From positions 153,036 through 217,035 of the forward strand of contig NZ_PKQP01000007.1 in the NCBI RefSeq assembly GCF_002887735.1: 64,000 nt of DNA, read 5' to 3'. The notes beneath the pieces are model-generated. The model searched no databases and had not been told where the DNA came from. It was given only the letters and a program-made list of their open reading frames with translations. The first letter of the stretch is position 1. Every line of letters begins with the position of its first letter. This document shows positions 33,927 through 43,455 of this stretch, piece by piece. This stretch comes from Stenotrophomonas bentonitica. Lineage in GTDB: Bacteria; Pseudomonadota; Gammaproteobacteria; Xanthomonadales; Xanthomonadaceae. A program made the position numbers and the translations under genes.

Positions 33927-35219
33927 TTACCAGTGGAACCAGACGGTCAGCGCGTGCAGGATCACGCCGATCAGGCCGCCCACCAGGGTGCCATTGAAAC
34001 GGATGAACTGCAGGTCGCGGCCCACGCTCAATTCCAGCTGCTCGACCAGGTGGCGTTCGTCCCACCCTTTGACGGTCTGCGCGATGTGCTCGGTCACGCC
34101 GCTGCGCAGGCGCGTGGTGAGGCGTTCGGCACCGTCCATCAGGTGCTGGTTGAGTGCTTCGCGCAGCGACGGGTCGGCCTGCAGCGCCTCACCCACCGAG
34201 GCCAGGCTGCGGCGCAGATGGCCGGCCAGCGCGGAGTCCTCGCTGGCCAGGTTGGCACGCAGGCTGGCGTGGATCCGCGCCCACAGGCCCTGCACGTACT
34301 CCTGCACGGCCGGGTGGTCGATCACCTGCTGTTTGAGCTGCTCGACCTTCTCGGCCAGGGCCGGGTCCTCGCGCAGCCGCTGGATGTAGTCGCTCAGCCA
34401 GGTTTCGTAATCGCGCCGCAGCGGGTGTTCGGGCTGGGCCAGGATCTGCTGCAGTTCTTCCAGCACCGCGTGCGCCAGGCGCTCGGCGAGGGTGTCACCG
34501 ATCTCGTCGATCGGCTTGACCCAGTTGACCGTGCTGGCCAGCTTGGGCCACTCGCGCTGGATGTAGCCCACGATCAGGGTGGAGGCGCGGTCCTTGACCT
34601 TCTCGTTGCCCAGCCATTCGCTGATGCGGGTCAGGCCTTCATCCAGCACGCGCTGGTGGCGGTTGTCGGCCGTGAGCAGGCTTAGCAGTTCACCCGCCGT
34701 GGCGGCTGCGTTCCATTGCCGCAGCTGCTGGATCACAAAGCCCTGGATGCTGCGCCGGACCGCCGCTTCATCAAGGAAATCCAGCGCCTGCAGGGCCCAG
34801 CCGCGGGCCATGTCGGCCAGCATGCGCGCCCGCGCCGGCTCGGCCAGCCAGCTGCCCAGGCGGCTGGCCGGATCGAACACCTGCAGCCTCGCCAGCAGCG
34901 CCTGGGGTTCCAGGAACTGGTCGCGGACGAACAGCGCCAGGCTGTCGGCGATGCGGTCCTTGCTGCGCGGGATGATCGCGGTATGCGGGATCGGCAGGCC
35001 CAGCGGACGCCGGAACAGCGCGACCACCGCGAACCAGTCGGCCAGCGCGCCGACGGCAGCCGCTTCGCAGAAGGCCGAGACCCAGGCCCAGATGCCGCGT
35101 TCGCCGTGCCAATGGCTGACCGCGAAGCCGGCCAGCATCACCACCAGCATGGCCAGGGCGATCAGTTTGAGCCGTCGCAGCTGGGCACGGCGGGGGTCGG
35201 GAGGGGAGAGGGGCGTCAT
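33927..35219 (-). CDS. DUF445 membrane protein (YjiN-like)
   Basis: 430 residues, near YjiN length. Two N-terminal helices (LIALAMLVVMLAGFAVS; WVSAFCEAAAVGALADWFAVVALFRRP), the DUF445 landmark LGLPIPHTAIIPRSKDRIADSLALFVRDQFLEP, a long helical middle region and a C-terminal membrane hairpin RFNGTLVGGLIGVILHALTVWFHW. Inner-membrane protein of unknown function. Monocistronic between convergent and ParB-like genes. Confidence 0.88.
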   Translation of the reverse strand: MTPLSPPDPRRAQLRRLKLIALAMLVVMLAGFAVSHWHGERGIWAWVSAFCEAAAVGALADWFAVVALFRRPLGLPIPHTAIIPRSKDRIADSLALFVRDQFLEPQALLARLQVFDPASRLGSWLAEPARARMLADMARGWALQALDFLDEAAVRRSIQGFVIQQLRQWNAAATAGELLSLLTADNRHQRVLDEGLTRISEWLGNEKVKDRASTLIVGYIQREWPKLASTVNWVKPIDEIGDTLAERLAHAVLEELQQILAQPEHPLRRDYETWLSDYIQRLREDPALAEKVEQLKQQVIDHPAVQEYVQGLWARIHASLRANLASEDSALAGHLRRSLASVGEALQADPSLREALNQHLMDGAERLTTRLRSGVTEHIAQTVKGWDERHLVEQLELSVGRDLQFIRFNGTLVGGLIGVILHALTVWFHW

Positions 35220-35252
35220 CCCGGCAGTCTAACGACCCCGGCATGAGCAACC

Positions 35253-35331
35253 GGTAGTGCCGGCCGCTGGCCGGCAACCAGGCTCCCCACCCGAAGGTCA
35301 ATCGCGTTGCCGGCCAGCGGCCGGCACTACC
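35253..35331. repeat. SMAG-like inverted repeat pair
   Basis: 35253-35279 reads GGTAGTGCCGGCCGCTGG and on to CCGGCAACC. 35306-35331 is the same element in reverse orientation (GTTGCCGGCCAGCGG on to CACTACC). Each is a short palindrome with a GTAG head; together they can form one long hairpin. Typical REP (SMAG) pair, placed at the 3' end of the ParB-like gene. Confidence 0.88.
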
Positions 35332-35332
35332 C

Positions 35333-36208
35333 TCAGAGGTCCGCCACCTGCTTGCGCAGCGCGGCCAGCTGCAGGCGCAGGGTGTCGTTCTCCAGGGTCA
35401 GCGCGATGATGCGCTGGCGCAGCTCGGCCGGGCCTTCGCCCAGTGCGTTGAGCGCATCGGCGATCTCGGCGGCGCGGCTGGGGTCGGCTTCGGCGTCGCC
35501 ATCGGCGCTGTGCAGCACCTCCTGGGCCGGCTTGCGCGGCTTGCGCTTGGACTCGCGCACACGCTTGGCGGCCTGCTTGAGCTCGTCCTTGCCGGCAGCG
35601 GCTGCGGCACGCTGTTCGTCTTCCGGCAGGTCGGCCACGGCGGCCGCGGCGCTGATCGAGATCACCCCGGTCTTGACCGCTTCCACCAGTTCCGGCGCGG
35701 CCTGCTTGTGGATGCGCTCGATCATCGTCACCTGGCTGCTGCTCAGGCGCGCTTCGCGGGCCATGTCCGCGCGGCTGACCTTCGGTGCGGCGGCCCACGG
35801 CGGGCTGTCTTCGTCAGCGGCCTCGGTCGGCCCGCTGATCTCGCCATCGCTTTCCTTCTGCAGCTGGGCCTGATCGGCGCGATGGCGCTCGGCCAGGATG
35901 TCGCGCTTGCGCAGCGCCAGCACGCCACGCTGGAAATCGGAGACGCTGCGGCGGCCCAGGTGCTGCTCGATCATCCACAGATGGACGTCGTCCATCGACT
36001 GGAATCGCGTGTTCTGGATCGTCTGGAACGGCAGGCCGTGCTTCTGGCAGATGCCGTAGCGGTTGTGGCCATCCACCAGCACCTCGCCCCACAGCACCAG
36101 CGCGTCGCGGCAGCCTTCGGCGAGGATGCTGCGCTCCAGGGCGTCGTGCTCGTCCGGGGTCAGCGGGTCGATATAGGCCTTGAGTTCTTCTTTGACGACA
36201 ATGTCCAT
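35333..36208 (-). CDS. Orphan ParB-like nuclease-domain/partition-related protein
   Basis: 291 residues. N-terminal ParB/sulfiredoxin-like fold: VVKEELKAYIDPLTPDEHDALERSIL, then LVDGHNRYGICQKHGLPF at residues 45-60 (the Arg-bearing loop of ParB). The middle region (ADMAREARLSSSQVTMIERIHK) looks like a helix-turn-helix, followed by a basic Lys/Arg patch (RVRESKRKPRKPAQ) and a C-terminal leucine-heptad coiled coil (LRQRIIALTLENDTLRLQLAALRKQVADL). No parA and no parS-like sites are near. It may be a chromosomal regulator or a domesticated plasmid gene. Confidence 0.78.
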   Translation of the reverse strand: MDIVVKEELKAYIDPLTPDEHDALERSILAEGCRDALVLWGEVLVDGHNRYGICQKHGLPFQTIQNTRFQSMDDVHLWMIEQHLGRRSVSDFQRGVLALRKRDILAERHRADQAQLQKESDGEISGPTEAADEDSPPWAAAPKVSRADMAREARLSSSQVTMIERIHKQAAPELVEAVKTGVISISAAAAVADLPEDEQRAAAAAGKDELKQAAKRVRESKRKPRKPAQEVLHSADGDAEADPSRAAEIADALNALGEGPAELRQRIIALTLENDTLRLQLAALRKQVADL

Positions 36209-36287
36209 GCAATCCGGTACGCGAGCGAAACGTGACCGACCATTGTAAGGATCGCGGCGGCCGGCGTCGTCGCCGACGGATTCAGGC

Positions 36288-37640
36288 TCAGCCGGTGGCG
36301 CGGATCATCTCGCCCAGCACATCCACGATGCGGTCGATGTGGCTGCGCTCCAGGATCAGCGGGGGCGACAGCGCGATCACATCGCCGGTGCAGCGCACCA
36401 GCAACTGACCATCGCGGAAGGAGCGCTCGAATACCTCATAGCCGCGCGCGCCGGGGGCGTCCTTGCGCGGCATCAGCTCGACTGCGCCGATCAGCCCGAA
36501 GTTGCGGATGTCCACCACATGCGGCAGTCCGCGCAGGCTGTGCAGTCGCTCCTGCCAGTAATCACCCAGTTCCAGGGCGCGCTCGAACAGATGCTCCTCG
36601 GCGTAGGTATCCAATGCGGCCAGCGCAGCCGCACACGCCAGCGGGTGACCGGAATAGGTATAGCCGTGGAAAAATTCGATGGCGGCCGTCGGGCCCTGCA
36701 TGAAGGCGCCGTGGATCGCATCGCTGGCCAGCACCGCGCCCATCGGCACCGCGCCGTTGGTCAGGCCCTTGGCCAGGGTGAGCAGGTCCGGGGTGACCCC
36801 GAAGCGCTGGGCGGCGAAGGCGTGGCCGACCCGGCCGAAACCGGTGATCACCTCGTCGAACACCAGCAGAATGCCGTGCTGGTCGCAGATCTCGCGCAGG
36901 CGCTGCAGATAGCCCGGCGCGGGCAGGATCACCCCGGCCGAACCGGCGATCGGCTCGACGAACACCGCGGCGATGGTGGAGGCATCGTGCAGCGCGATCA
37001 GGCGCTCCAGATCCTCGGCCAGTTCGGCCCCGTGGCGGGGCAGGCCAGGGCTGAAGGCATTGCGCTCCAGATCGAGCGTATGGCGCAGGAAATCGCTACC
37101 GGGCAACAACGGCCCGAACGTTTTGCGGTTGTTGGGCAGGCCACCGATCGACATGCCGCCGAAGCCGACGCCGTGATACGCCTTCTCCCGCCCGATGAAG
37201 CGGGTGCGGTGACCCTCGCCGCGCAGGCGATGGTAGGCCAGCGCGATCTTCATCGCGGTATCCACCGCCTCGGAGCCGGAGTTGGTGAAGAACACATGGT
37301 TCAAGCTGGCCGGTGCCAGTGCGGCCAGCCGCTGCGCCAGCACGAACGGCAACGGCGAGCCCATCTGGAACGGTGGCGCGAAATCCAGCGTGGCGGCCTG
37401 CTGCTGGATCGCCTGGACGATCCGCGGCCGCGCATGCCCCGCGTTGCAGCACCACAGGCCGGCCGCGCCATCCAGGATCGGGCGGTCGTCGACGTCGTGG
37501 TAGTACATGCCCTCGGCGCGTACCAGCAGGCGCGGCGCAGCCTTGAACTGGCGGTTGGCGGTGAATGGCATCCAGTAGGCGTCCAGCTCTGCTGGCGCTT
37601 GTCCGGCCAGGGTGGACAACGACAACTCGGGACGAGGCAT
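36288..37640 (-). CDS. Omega-amino acid (beta-alanine)-pyruvate aminotransferase
   Basis: 450 residues, class III PLP aminotransferase, the length of the Pseudomonas omega-APT. The N-terminal LDAYWMPFTANRQFKAAPRLLVRAEGMYYHDVDDRPILDGAAGLWCCNAGH is characteristic of that group. FFTNSGSEAVDTAMKIA binds the cofactor phosphate, FDEVITGFGR holds the Asp and LAKGLTNG the Schiff-base Lys. It converts beta-alanine or other omega-amines to aldehydes with pyruvate; use of putrescine or diaminopropane is possible. Divergent from the PuuC-like dehydrogenase gene, with which it likely forms an aminotransferase/dehydrogenase pair. Confidence 0.9.
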   Translation of the reverse strand: MPRPELSLSTLAGQAPAELDAYWMPFTANRQFKAAPRLLVRAEGMYYHDVDDRPILDGAAGLWCCNAGHARPRIVQAIQQQAATLDFAPPFQMGSPLPFVLAQRLAALAPASLNHVFFTNSGSEAVDTAMKIALAYHRLRGEGHRTRFIGREKAYHGVGFGGMSIGGLPNNRKTFGPLLPGSDFLRHTLDLERNAFSPGLPRHGAELAEDLERLIALHDASTIAAVFVEPIAGSAGVILPAPGYLQRLREICDQHGILLVFDEVITGFGRVGHAFAAQRFGVTPDLLTLAKGLTNGAVPMGAVLASDAIHGAFMQGPTAAIEFFHGYTYSGHPLACAAALAALDTYAEEHLFERALELGDYWQERLHSLRGLPHVVDIRNFGLIGAVELMPRKDAPGARGYEVFERSFRDGQLLVRCTGDVIALSPPLILERSHIDRIVDVLGEMIRATG

Positions 37641-37685
37641 GGGGCACTCCGCAGGGTCGCGACGGTCACGACTTTATCGCACCCG

Positions 37686-37705
37686 CATCACGTCACTCCG
37701 TGATG
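37686..37705. promoter_or_regulatory. Inverted repeat in the aminotransferase/dehydrogenase divergent promoter
   Basis: CATCAC-N8-GTGATG (37686-37705) lies in the 114-base gap between the divergent genes, about 50 bases from each start. Operator-like, binding protein unknown. Confidence 0.4.
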
Positions 37706-37754
37706 GCCGCGGGTATAACCGCTTTACCCGACTCACTGAACGAGGACGACGCCG

Positions 37755-39257
37755 ATGACCGCCGCACGCACCCGTGAGGACTGGCAGCGCCAGGCCGATG
37801 CACTGACCTTCCAGGGCCAGGCCTTCATCGATGGGCGCTACGTGGACGCCGCCAGTGGCGCGCGCTATGACTGCATCAGCCCGATCGATGGCCGCGTGCT
37901 GGTGCAGGTAGCCGACGCCGATACGACAGACGTTGACCGTGCGGTCGCCGCGGCGCGTCGCAGTTTCGATGCGGGCGACTGGTCGCGGGCGGCACCCTCG
38001 CACCGCAAGCAGGTGCTGCTGCGGCTGGCCGATCTGGTCGAGCAGCACGCCGATGCGCTCGCGTTGCTGGAAACCCTGGACATGGGCAAGCCGGTCGGCG
38101 ACGCACGCGAAGGCGATCTGGCCGGCGTCGTGCGGTGCCTGCGCTGGACCGCCGAGGCGGTGGACAAGGTATACGGCGAAGTCGCCCCTACAGCGCTCGA
38201 CACGTTGGGCCTGATCACCCGCGAGCCGGTCGGCGTTGTCGCGGTGATCGTGCCGTGGAATTTCCCGCTGCTGATGGCGTCGTGGAAGATTGCCCCGGCG
38301 CTGGCGGCAGGCAATTCCGTGGTCCTCAAACCCTCCGAACGCTCGCCGTTGAGCGCGATCCGCCTGGCCGCACTGGTGGCCGAGGCCGGTGTGCCCGATG
38401 GCGTGTTCAACGTACTGCCTGGCCACGGCGAGCGCACCGGTGAGCCGCTGGCGCTGCACATGGACGTGGATGCGCTGGCCTTCACCGGTTCCACCGCGGT
38501 GGGCCGCCGGTTGCTGCAATGCGCGGGCAGATCGAATCTCAAGCGCACCTGGCTGGAGTGCGGTGGCAAGAGCCCGAACCTCGTGTTCGCCGATACGCCC
38601 GATCTGGACAAGGCCGCCCAGGCCGCCGCCACGGCGATCTTCTACAACCAGGGCGAGGTGTGCACCGCCGGCTCGCGCCTGCTGGTCCAGCGCTCGATCA
38701 AGGATGCCTTCGTGGCCCGGGTCCTGGCGCATGGGCGGCACATGCAGCCACAGCACCCGTTCGAGCCGGAGGCGGCGATGGGCGCGCTGGTCGACGACGC
38801 CCACGCCGGCCGCGTGCTGGACTACGTGGCGCGCGGCGAGGCCGAGGGCGCGCGCCTGCTGCTGGGTGGCAAGCGCTTGGAGGTGGTGCCGGGTGGCAGC
38901 TATGTCGAGCCGACCGTGTTCGATGAGGTCGATCCGCAGCACACGATCGCCCGCGAGGAAATCTTCGGGCCGGTCCTCTCGGTGCTCACCTTCGATCACG
39001 AGGCGGACGCGCTGCGCATGGCCAATGATTCGATCTACGGGCTGGCCGCTGGCGTATGGACGCGCGACCTGGGCCGCGCGCACCGGGTGGCACGCGGCCT
39101 GCGTGCCGGCAGCGTCTGGGTCAACCAGTGGGATGGCGGCGACATGACCGCCCCGTTCGGTGGCTACAAGCAGTCCGGCATCGGCCGCGACAAATCCCTG
39201 CACGCCTTCGACAAGTACACCGAACTCAAGGCGACCTGGATCCACCTGGGCGGCTGA
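37755..39257 (+). CDS. puuC: Aldehyde dehydrogenase, PuuC-like (gamma-glutamyl-gamma-aminobutyraldehyde dehydrogenase)
   Basis: 500 residues, near E. coli PuuC (495). ALDH fold with VIVPWNFPLLMASWKIAPALAAGNSVVLKPSE (NAD site), general base Glu in LECGGKSPNLV and nucleophile Cys in NQGEVCTAGSR. FIDGRYVDAASGARYDCISPIDGRVL and the C-terminal GGYKQSGIGRDKSLHAFDKYTELKATWIHL agree with the PuuC group. Oxidises gamma-glutamyl-gamma-aminobutyraldehyde (product of PuuB, whose gene is near 46-47 kb) or related omega-amino aldehydes. GAGGA precedes the ATG. Confidence 0.87.
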   Translation: MTAARTREDWQRQADALTFQGQAFIDGRYVDAASGARYDCISPIDGRVLVQVADADTTDVDRAVAAARRSFDAGDWSRAAPSHRKQVLLRLADLVEQHADALALLETLDMGKPVGDAREGDLAGVVRCLRWTAEAVDKVYGEVAPTALDTLGLITREPVGVVAVIVPWNFPLLMASWKIAPALAAGNSVVLKPSERSPLSAIRLAALVAEAGVPDGVFNVLPGHGERTGEPLALHMDVDALAFTGSTAVGRRLLQCAGRSNLKRTWLECGGKSPNLVFADTPDLDKAAQAAATAIFYNQGEVCTAGSRLLVQRSIKDAFVARVLAHGRHMQPQHPFEPEAAMGALVDDAHAGRVLDYVARGEAEGARLLLGGKRLEVVPGGSYVEPTVFDEVDPQHTIAREEIFGPVLSVLTFDHEADALRMANDSIYGLAAGVWTRDLGRAHRVARGLRAGSVWVNQWDGGDMTAPFGGYKQSGIGRDKSLHAFDKYTELKATWIHLGG

Positions 39258-39263
39258 CCTCGC

Positions 39264-39890
39264 TCAGCAGTCCTGGCTGTGGCGGACCAGCGACTCGCGC
39301 AGCAGGTCGCGATCCCGTTCATCCACCGCGTTGCGCAGGTAGTCGATCTGCTGCCGCGTCAGGCGGCACTGGTCCACCGTGTAGCCGGGCGGCCAGGCAC
39401 CGATCAGCTGGAAAATGCCCTGCACGATCTGCTCCGGCGACATTCCGGCGTTCATCCGGAAGCGCTCGCGCCGCGGTTGGAAGGCCGCGTGCACGTCACG
39501 GGCGCCCAGCACGCGCGGGGCCAGTGAGGCCGCTTCGATGCCGCTGCCGGTCAGCGACGATGGCACGCTCAGATCAAGCGGGGCGGTCACTTCCGGCAGA
39601 GCCGGCGCGGCGGCGGCTGCGGCGACCGGCACGACCACGGCCGGCGCAGGCAGGCGCTGCGATGCGGCGGCCTGCCGTGTGCGGGGCGTCGTGGCACTGG
39701 GCGGTGGCGAAACCGGTACCGGCAACGGGCGAGGCAGCCAGTACACCTGCAGGCGCTCATCCGGGAAGGCATCGCCCGGGCCGGGTGAGCGCAGCAGCAC
39801 GCCCAGCATCAGCCCGTGTACGGCCATCACCACCGCGATGGCGCTGGTCTGGGTCCAGCGCGAGCGGGCACGCTTCCTTGAGCCTGACAT
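39264..39890 (-). CDS. Membrane-anchored Pro/Ala-rich hypothetical protein (TonB-like architecture)
   Basis: 208 residues from ATG 39890 (MSGSRKRARSRWTQTSAIAVVMAVHGLMLGVLL): basic N-terminus and one membrane helix, as in TonB. A long Pro/Ala/Val-rich periplasmic spacer follows (LPRPLPVPVSPPPSATT to APALPEVTAPLDL), then a C-terminal globular part with helices and two Cys (VDQCRLTRQQIDYLRNAVDERDRDLLRESLVRHSQDC). No TonB_C domain is evident. It faces the PuuC-like gene end to end, 6 bases apart. Confidence 0.68.
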   Translation of the reverse strand: MSGSRKRARSRWTQTSAIAVVMAVHGLMLGVLLRSPGPGDAFPDERLQVYWLPRPLPVPVSPPPSATTPRTRQAAASQRLPAPAVVVPVAAAAAAPALPEVTAPLDLSVPSSLTGSGIEAASLAPRVLGARDVHAAFQPRRERFRMNAGMSPEQIVQGIFQLIGAWPPGYTVDQCRLTRQQIDYLRNAVDERDRDLLRESLVRHSQDC

Positions 39891-40062
39891 CCGGAACCTT
39901 CCTGGCGGGTGACCGCGGTCAGACCCGGTGGTCGGATGGAAGTTCCCGGCCGGCACGCAGCCTGTGGACCCGGTCACTGGCTGACAGTCTCGTCTGCAAC
40001 CATCGCGGCAGGCTTGGGGAGGGCGTGGCAGAATCCGGCAGCTGCCCTTTTCTGCGTACCCG

Positions 40063-41340
40063 ATGTCCACACCTGCTGTCGCACCCGTCGTGAACTCCCC
40101 CCGCCGCATCCTGCTGGCGAGCCTGATCGGCACCACCATCGAGTTCTTCGATTTCTACATCTACGCCACCGCGGCGGTGCTGGTGTTTCCGCACCTGTTC
40201 TTCCCCGAGAGCAGCGATGGCGCGGCGATGCTGCAGTCGCTGGCGACCTTCGCCGTGGCCTTCATCGCGCGGCCGGTCGGCTCGGCGGTGTTCGGTCACT
40301 ACGGCGACCGCATCGGGCGCAAGGCCACGCTGGTAGCAGCATTGCTGACGATGGGGGTTTCCACGGTGGCCATCGGCCTGCTGCCCACGCATGCCAGCAT
40401 TGGCCTGGTCGCACCGGCACTGCTGGCGTTGTGCCGTTTCGGGCAAGGCCTGGGGCTGGGGGGAGAGTGGGGTGGTGCGGTGCTGCTGGCCACCGAGAAT
40501 GCACCGCCCGGCAAGCGCGCCTGGTACGGCATGTTCCCGCAGCTGGGTGCTCCGCTGGGCTTCCTGCTCTCGGCCGGTATCTTCCTGCTGCTCGGCCGCG
40601 CGATGAGCGAAGCAGATTTCCTGCAATGGGGGTGGCGCGTGCCCTTCCTGGCCAGTTCGCTGCTGGTCGGCATCGGCCTGTGGGTGCGCCTGAACATCCA
40701 CGAGACCCCGCAGTTCCAGGCCGCACTGGACCGCAACGAGCGGGTCAGGCTGCCGATGTGGACGGTGCTGCGCGAACATCCGCTGACGCTGGTACTGGGC
40801 ACGCTGGGAGCGTTCGCCACCTTCGTGCTGTTCTACCTGATGACGGTGTTCACCCTCGGCCATGGCACCACCGTGCTGGGCTACTCGCGCGAGCAGTTCC
40901 TGCTGCTGCAGATGGTCGGCATCCTGTTCTTCGCGGCGGGCATTCCCATTTCCGCGCTGTACGGCGACCGTTGGGGCACGCGCCGCACGATGATCGTGGC
41001 CAGTGGCCTGATCCTCGCCTTCGGCGTGGCGTTCGCGCCGCTGTTCCAGGCCGGCAGCCCGTGGCTGGTGCTGGGGTTCCTGGCGCTGGGCCTGTTCCTG
41101 ATGGGCCTGACCTACGGCCCGTGTGGCACCTTCCTGGCCGAGATCTATCCGGTGCAGGTGCGCTACACCGGCGCCTCGCTCTCGTTCAACCTGGCCGGCA
41201 TTCTCGGTGCGGCCCCGGCGCCGTACGTGGCCACCTGGCTGGCCGAACGCTATGGCCTGGTCGCCGTGGGCTATTACCTGTGCGTCACCGCATTGATCAC
41301 CATCGTCGCCCTGCTGGCGATGGGCCGGCGCGGGCGCTGA
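40063..41340 (+). CDS. MFS transporter, metabolite:H+ symporter (MHS) family
   Basis: 425 residues, twelve predicted helices. MHS hallmarks: GTTIEFFDFYIYATAAVLVFPHLFFP in helix 1, ARPVGSAVFGHYGDRIGRKATLV (loop 2-3 motif) and CRFGQGLGLGGEWGGAVLLATENAPPGKRAWYGMFPQLGAPLGF. Relatives carry shikimate, alpha-ketoglutarate, proline/betaine or dicarboxylates with protons. The substrate cannot be fixed; a link to the neighbouring polyamine and omega-amino acid enzymes is possible but unproven. The ATG lies 172 bases beyond the divergent TonB-like gene. Confidence 0.9.
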   Translation: MSTPAVAPVVNSPRRILLASLIGTTIEFFDFYIYATAAVLVFPHLFFPESSDGAAMLQSLATFAVAFIARPVGSAVFGHYGDRIGRKATLVAALLTMGVSTVAIGLLPTHASIGLVAPALLALCRFGQGLGLGGEWGGAVLLATENAPPGKRAWYGMFPQLGAPLGFLLSAGIFLLLGRAMSEADFLQWGWRVPFLASSLLVGIGLWVRLNIHETPQFQAALDRNERVRLPMWTVLREHPLTLVLGTLGAFATFVLFYLMTVFTLGHGTTVLGYSREQFLLLQMVGILFFAAGIPISALYGDRWGTRRTMIVASGLILAFGVAFAPLFQAGSPWLVLGFLALGLFLMGLTYGPCGTFLAEIYPVQVRYTGASLSFNLAGILGAAPAPYVATWLAERYGLVAVGYYLCVTALITIVALLAMGRRGR

Positions 41341-41802
41341 TCAGCGGAAGAAGCGCTTGAGCGTGCGGCCCAGCCAGCTGCCCTGCTGGTGCTCGCGCGC
41401 GAACTGGTTGAGGTGTTGTTTGACCTGCGGCGCGTACGCCTTGTCATCGCCCCGGATGTGATTGAACAGCCAGCGCGACAGCATCGTGCGCAGCTCTTCG
41501 GTGATGTCCTCACCGGCCTGGAAACGCAGCCGGTACTCGCCCACGCGCTTGCCGAAGATCTCATGCACGCGCTTGTGCGCCGAACAGAACGGATAGCCGG
41601 CTTCCTCCATCAGCTCTTCTTCGAAGGCGAAATGGGACATCGTGTAATCCACCAGCTCGTCGATCACCTCGGCCACGGCCAGCCGCTCCAGGCTCTTCTG
41701 GGCGACATGCAGGTGGTTGAGCATCTCCACGATGCGCATGTGCTGGTGATCGATGACATCGATACCGATGTTCAGATCGTCCTGCCAGACCAGAAGTGCC
41801 AT
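41341..41802 (-). CDS. Bacteriohemerythrin
   Basis: 153 residues, single-domain hemerythrin. Di-iron ligands visible: His21 (DHQHMRIV), His57 and Glu61 (HFAFEEEL), His76 and His80 (HKRVHEIF), His115 and Asp120 (HIRGDD). Binds O2 reversibly; family roles include oxygen storage or delivery and oxygen sensing near signalling proteins. The adjacent minus-strand gene is a diguanylate cyclase, 70 bases upstream, so an oxygen link to cyclic di-GMP is possible. Confidence 0.94.
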   Translation of the reverse strand: MALLVWQDDLNIGIDVIDHQHMRIVEMLNHLHVAQKSLERLAVAEVIDELVDYTMSHFAFEEELMEEAGYPFCSAHKRVHEIFGKRVGEYRLRFQAGEDITEELRTMLSRWLFNHIRGDDKAYAPQVKQHLNQFAREHQQGSWLGRTLKRFFR

Positions 41803-41872
41803 GGTGCGTTCCCCGTGCTGTTCAACTGGGGGCGACTCTAGGCAGTCGCGGCCGGGGCCGCGTTGATCTCGA

Positions 41873-43270
41873 TCAAGGCACCAGGGCAGGCTCGCGCTGG
41901 CGTGGGCCGGTGGCCACGGTGGCGCAGTGGACGCGGTTGCGGCCGCCGGCCTTGGCCAGGTACAGCTGGCGGTCGGCCTCGGAAATCAGCCGGTGCAGCG
42001 AGTCGCGCTGCGGGCGCAGGCAGCACAGCCCGATGCTCACCGTCATGCGCAGCGTGGTGTGGCCCAGGTCGACCTCCAGCGCGGCGATGGCCTGGCGCAG
42101 TTCGTCGAAGTAATGCACGGCCTGCTCTTCATCCATGCCGGGCACCAGCAGGCAGAACTCCTCGCCACCGAAGCGCGCGATCAGGTCTTCCTGGCGCGCG
42201 TGCTGGGCGACCGCCGCGGCCACCGCGCGCAGCGCGTCATCGCCGGCCTCGTGGCCGTGGGTATCGTTGATGTGCTTGAAGTGGTCGATATCGATCATCG
42301 CCACCGCCACCTGCTCACCATCCAGGTGCAGCTGCGGCAGCTGGCGCTGGCTCTGTTCCAGGAAGCAGCGGCGATTGGGCAGGCCGGTCAGGAAATCGCG
42401 GGTGGCCAGGTCCTGCAGGGTGCCGATCAGCTCCAGCTGGTCCACGTTCTGCGAGACGCGGCAGAAGAACTCCTCGCGCGAGAAGGGCTTGCGCAGGAAA
42501 TCGTTGGCGCCGTTCTTGAGGAAGCGCGGGATCAGCGACGGGTCGGTATTGCCGGAGATCCCGATCACCGCCAGCTTGTCGCGTGAGCGCATCGTGCGCA
42601 GGCGGCGGGTGAACTCCACCCCCTCCATGCCCGGCATCTCCTGGTCGACCACGGCCAGCCGGATCGCCGGGTGCGCTTCGATCGCCTTCAGCCCTTCGGC
42701 ACCGTCGGCCGCCTCGTAGACATCATGCCCGTACATGCGCAGCAGCGAGGCGGCGTACATCCGTGCCGACATCGAATCATCCACCACCACCGCGGCGATC
42801 CGCCGGTTGCGCTCCAGCCGCTGTACCAGCCACACCAGGTAATCGATGCTGCCCGGCGTGTTCTTCAGCACGTAATCGATGATCTGCTGCTGCAGCACCC
42901 GTTTGCGCAGGTCCTCGTCGTAGACGCCACTGACCACCACCGTGGGCAACCCGCGTGAGAGGAAGTAGTCCACCACGGTATCGCGGTCACCATCGGCCAG
43001 CACCAGGCCGGTCAGGACCAGGAACCAGCCGTGTTCCTCATCCAGCAACCGCCCGGCCTCGGCCAGGCTGGTCGCGACCGACACCGGCAGCTCCAGCCGC
43101 TGCTCGATCGCCTCGCGCAGCATGCTGGTGAACGTGCGCGAGTTTTCCACCAGCAGGATCCGCTGGGGCAGGGCATCACCGGGGTCGCTGAGGACAGCGC
43201 CCTGCAACAGTGCCGGCATGAGGCGTACGCTCGGTTCCGAGTGGGTCGGGACTGGTAGCGGCGGTTTCAC
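41873..43270 (-). CDS. PleD-like diguanylate cyclase with two receiver domains
   Basis: 465 residues from GTG 43270; ATG 43219 is an alternative. Order: REC1 (about 37-150), REC2 (about 158-280), GGDEF (about 300-455). REC2 keeps its phospho-acceptor Asp ([13 protein letters not shown]) and the DD pair (VVVDDS). REC1 does not: the corresponding stretch is [13 protein letters not shown] and its acidic pair is VENS. The GGDEF active site is GGEEF with an RQED (RxxD) inhibitory site five residues before it. Soluble enzyme making cyclic di-GMP, probably dimerising through REC1 as PleD does. The cognate kinase is not in the window. Confidence 0.92.
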   Translation of the reverse strand: MKPPLPVPTHSEPSVRLMPALLQGAVLSDPGDALPQRILLVENSRTFTSMLREAIEQRLELPVSVATSLAEAGRLLDEEHGWFLVLTGLVLADGDRDTVVDYFLSRGLPTVVVSGVYDEDLRKRVLQQQIIDYVLKNTPGSIDYLVWLVQRLERNRRIAAVVVDDSMSARMYAASLLRMYGHDVYEAADGAEGLKAIEAHPAIRLAVVDQEMPGMEGVEFTRRLRTMRSRDKLAVIGISGNTDPSLIPRFLKNGANDFLRKPFSREEFFCRVSQNVDQLELIGTLQDLATRDFLTGLPNRRCFLEQSQRQLPQLHLDGEQVAVAMIDIDHFKHINDTHGHEAGDDALRAVAAAVAQHARQEDLIARFGGEEFCLLVPGMDEEQAVHYFDELRQAIAALEVDLGHTTLRMTVSIGLCCLRPQRDSLHRLISEADRQLYLAKAGGRNRVHCATVATGPRQREPALVP

Positions 43271-43455
43271 GCGTGACTTTAGGGGCTAGGGCGACGCGCA
43301 ATGTCGCAGTCCCGGCCTGGTTGCCGGGTGGCCCGGTTGCCGATGGGCGCGTCGTACTGGTCTCGCCACTCAAGGTGGTCATTGTTCGGTGGACCGCCGG
43401 TTACAGTTACTATCGCCGAAGTTCCCCTCATCGGTTTTTAACTCAGGAGGTAAAT

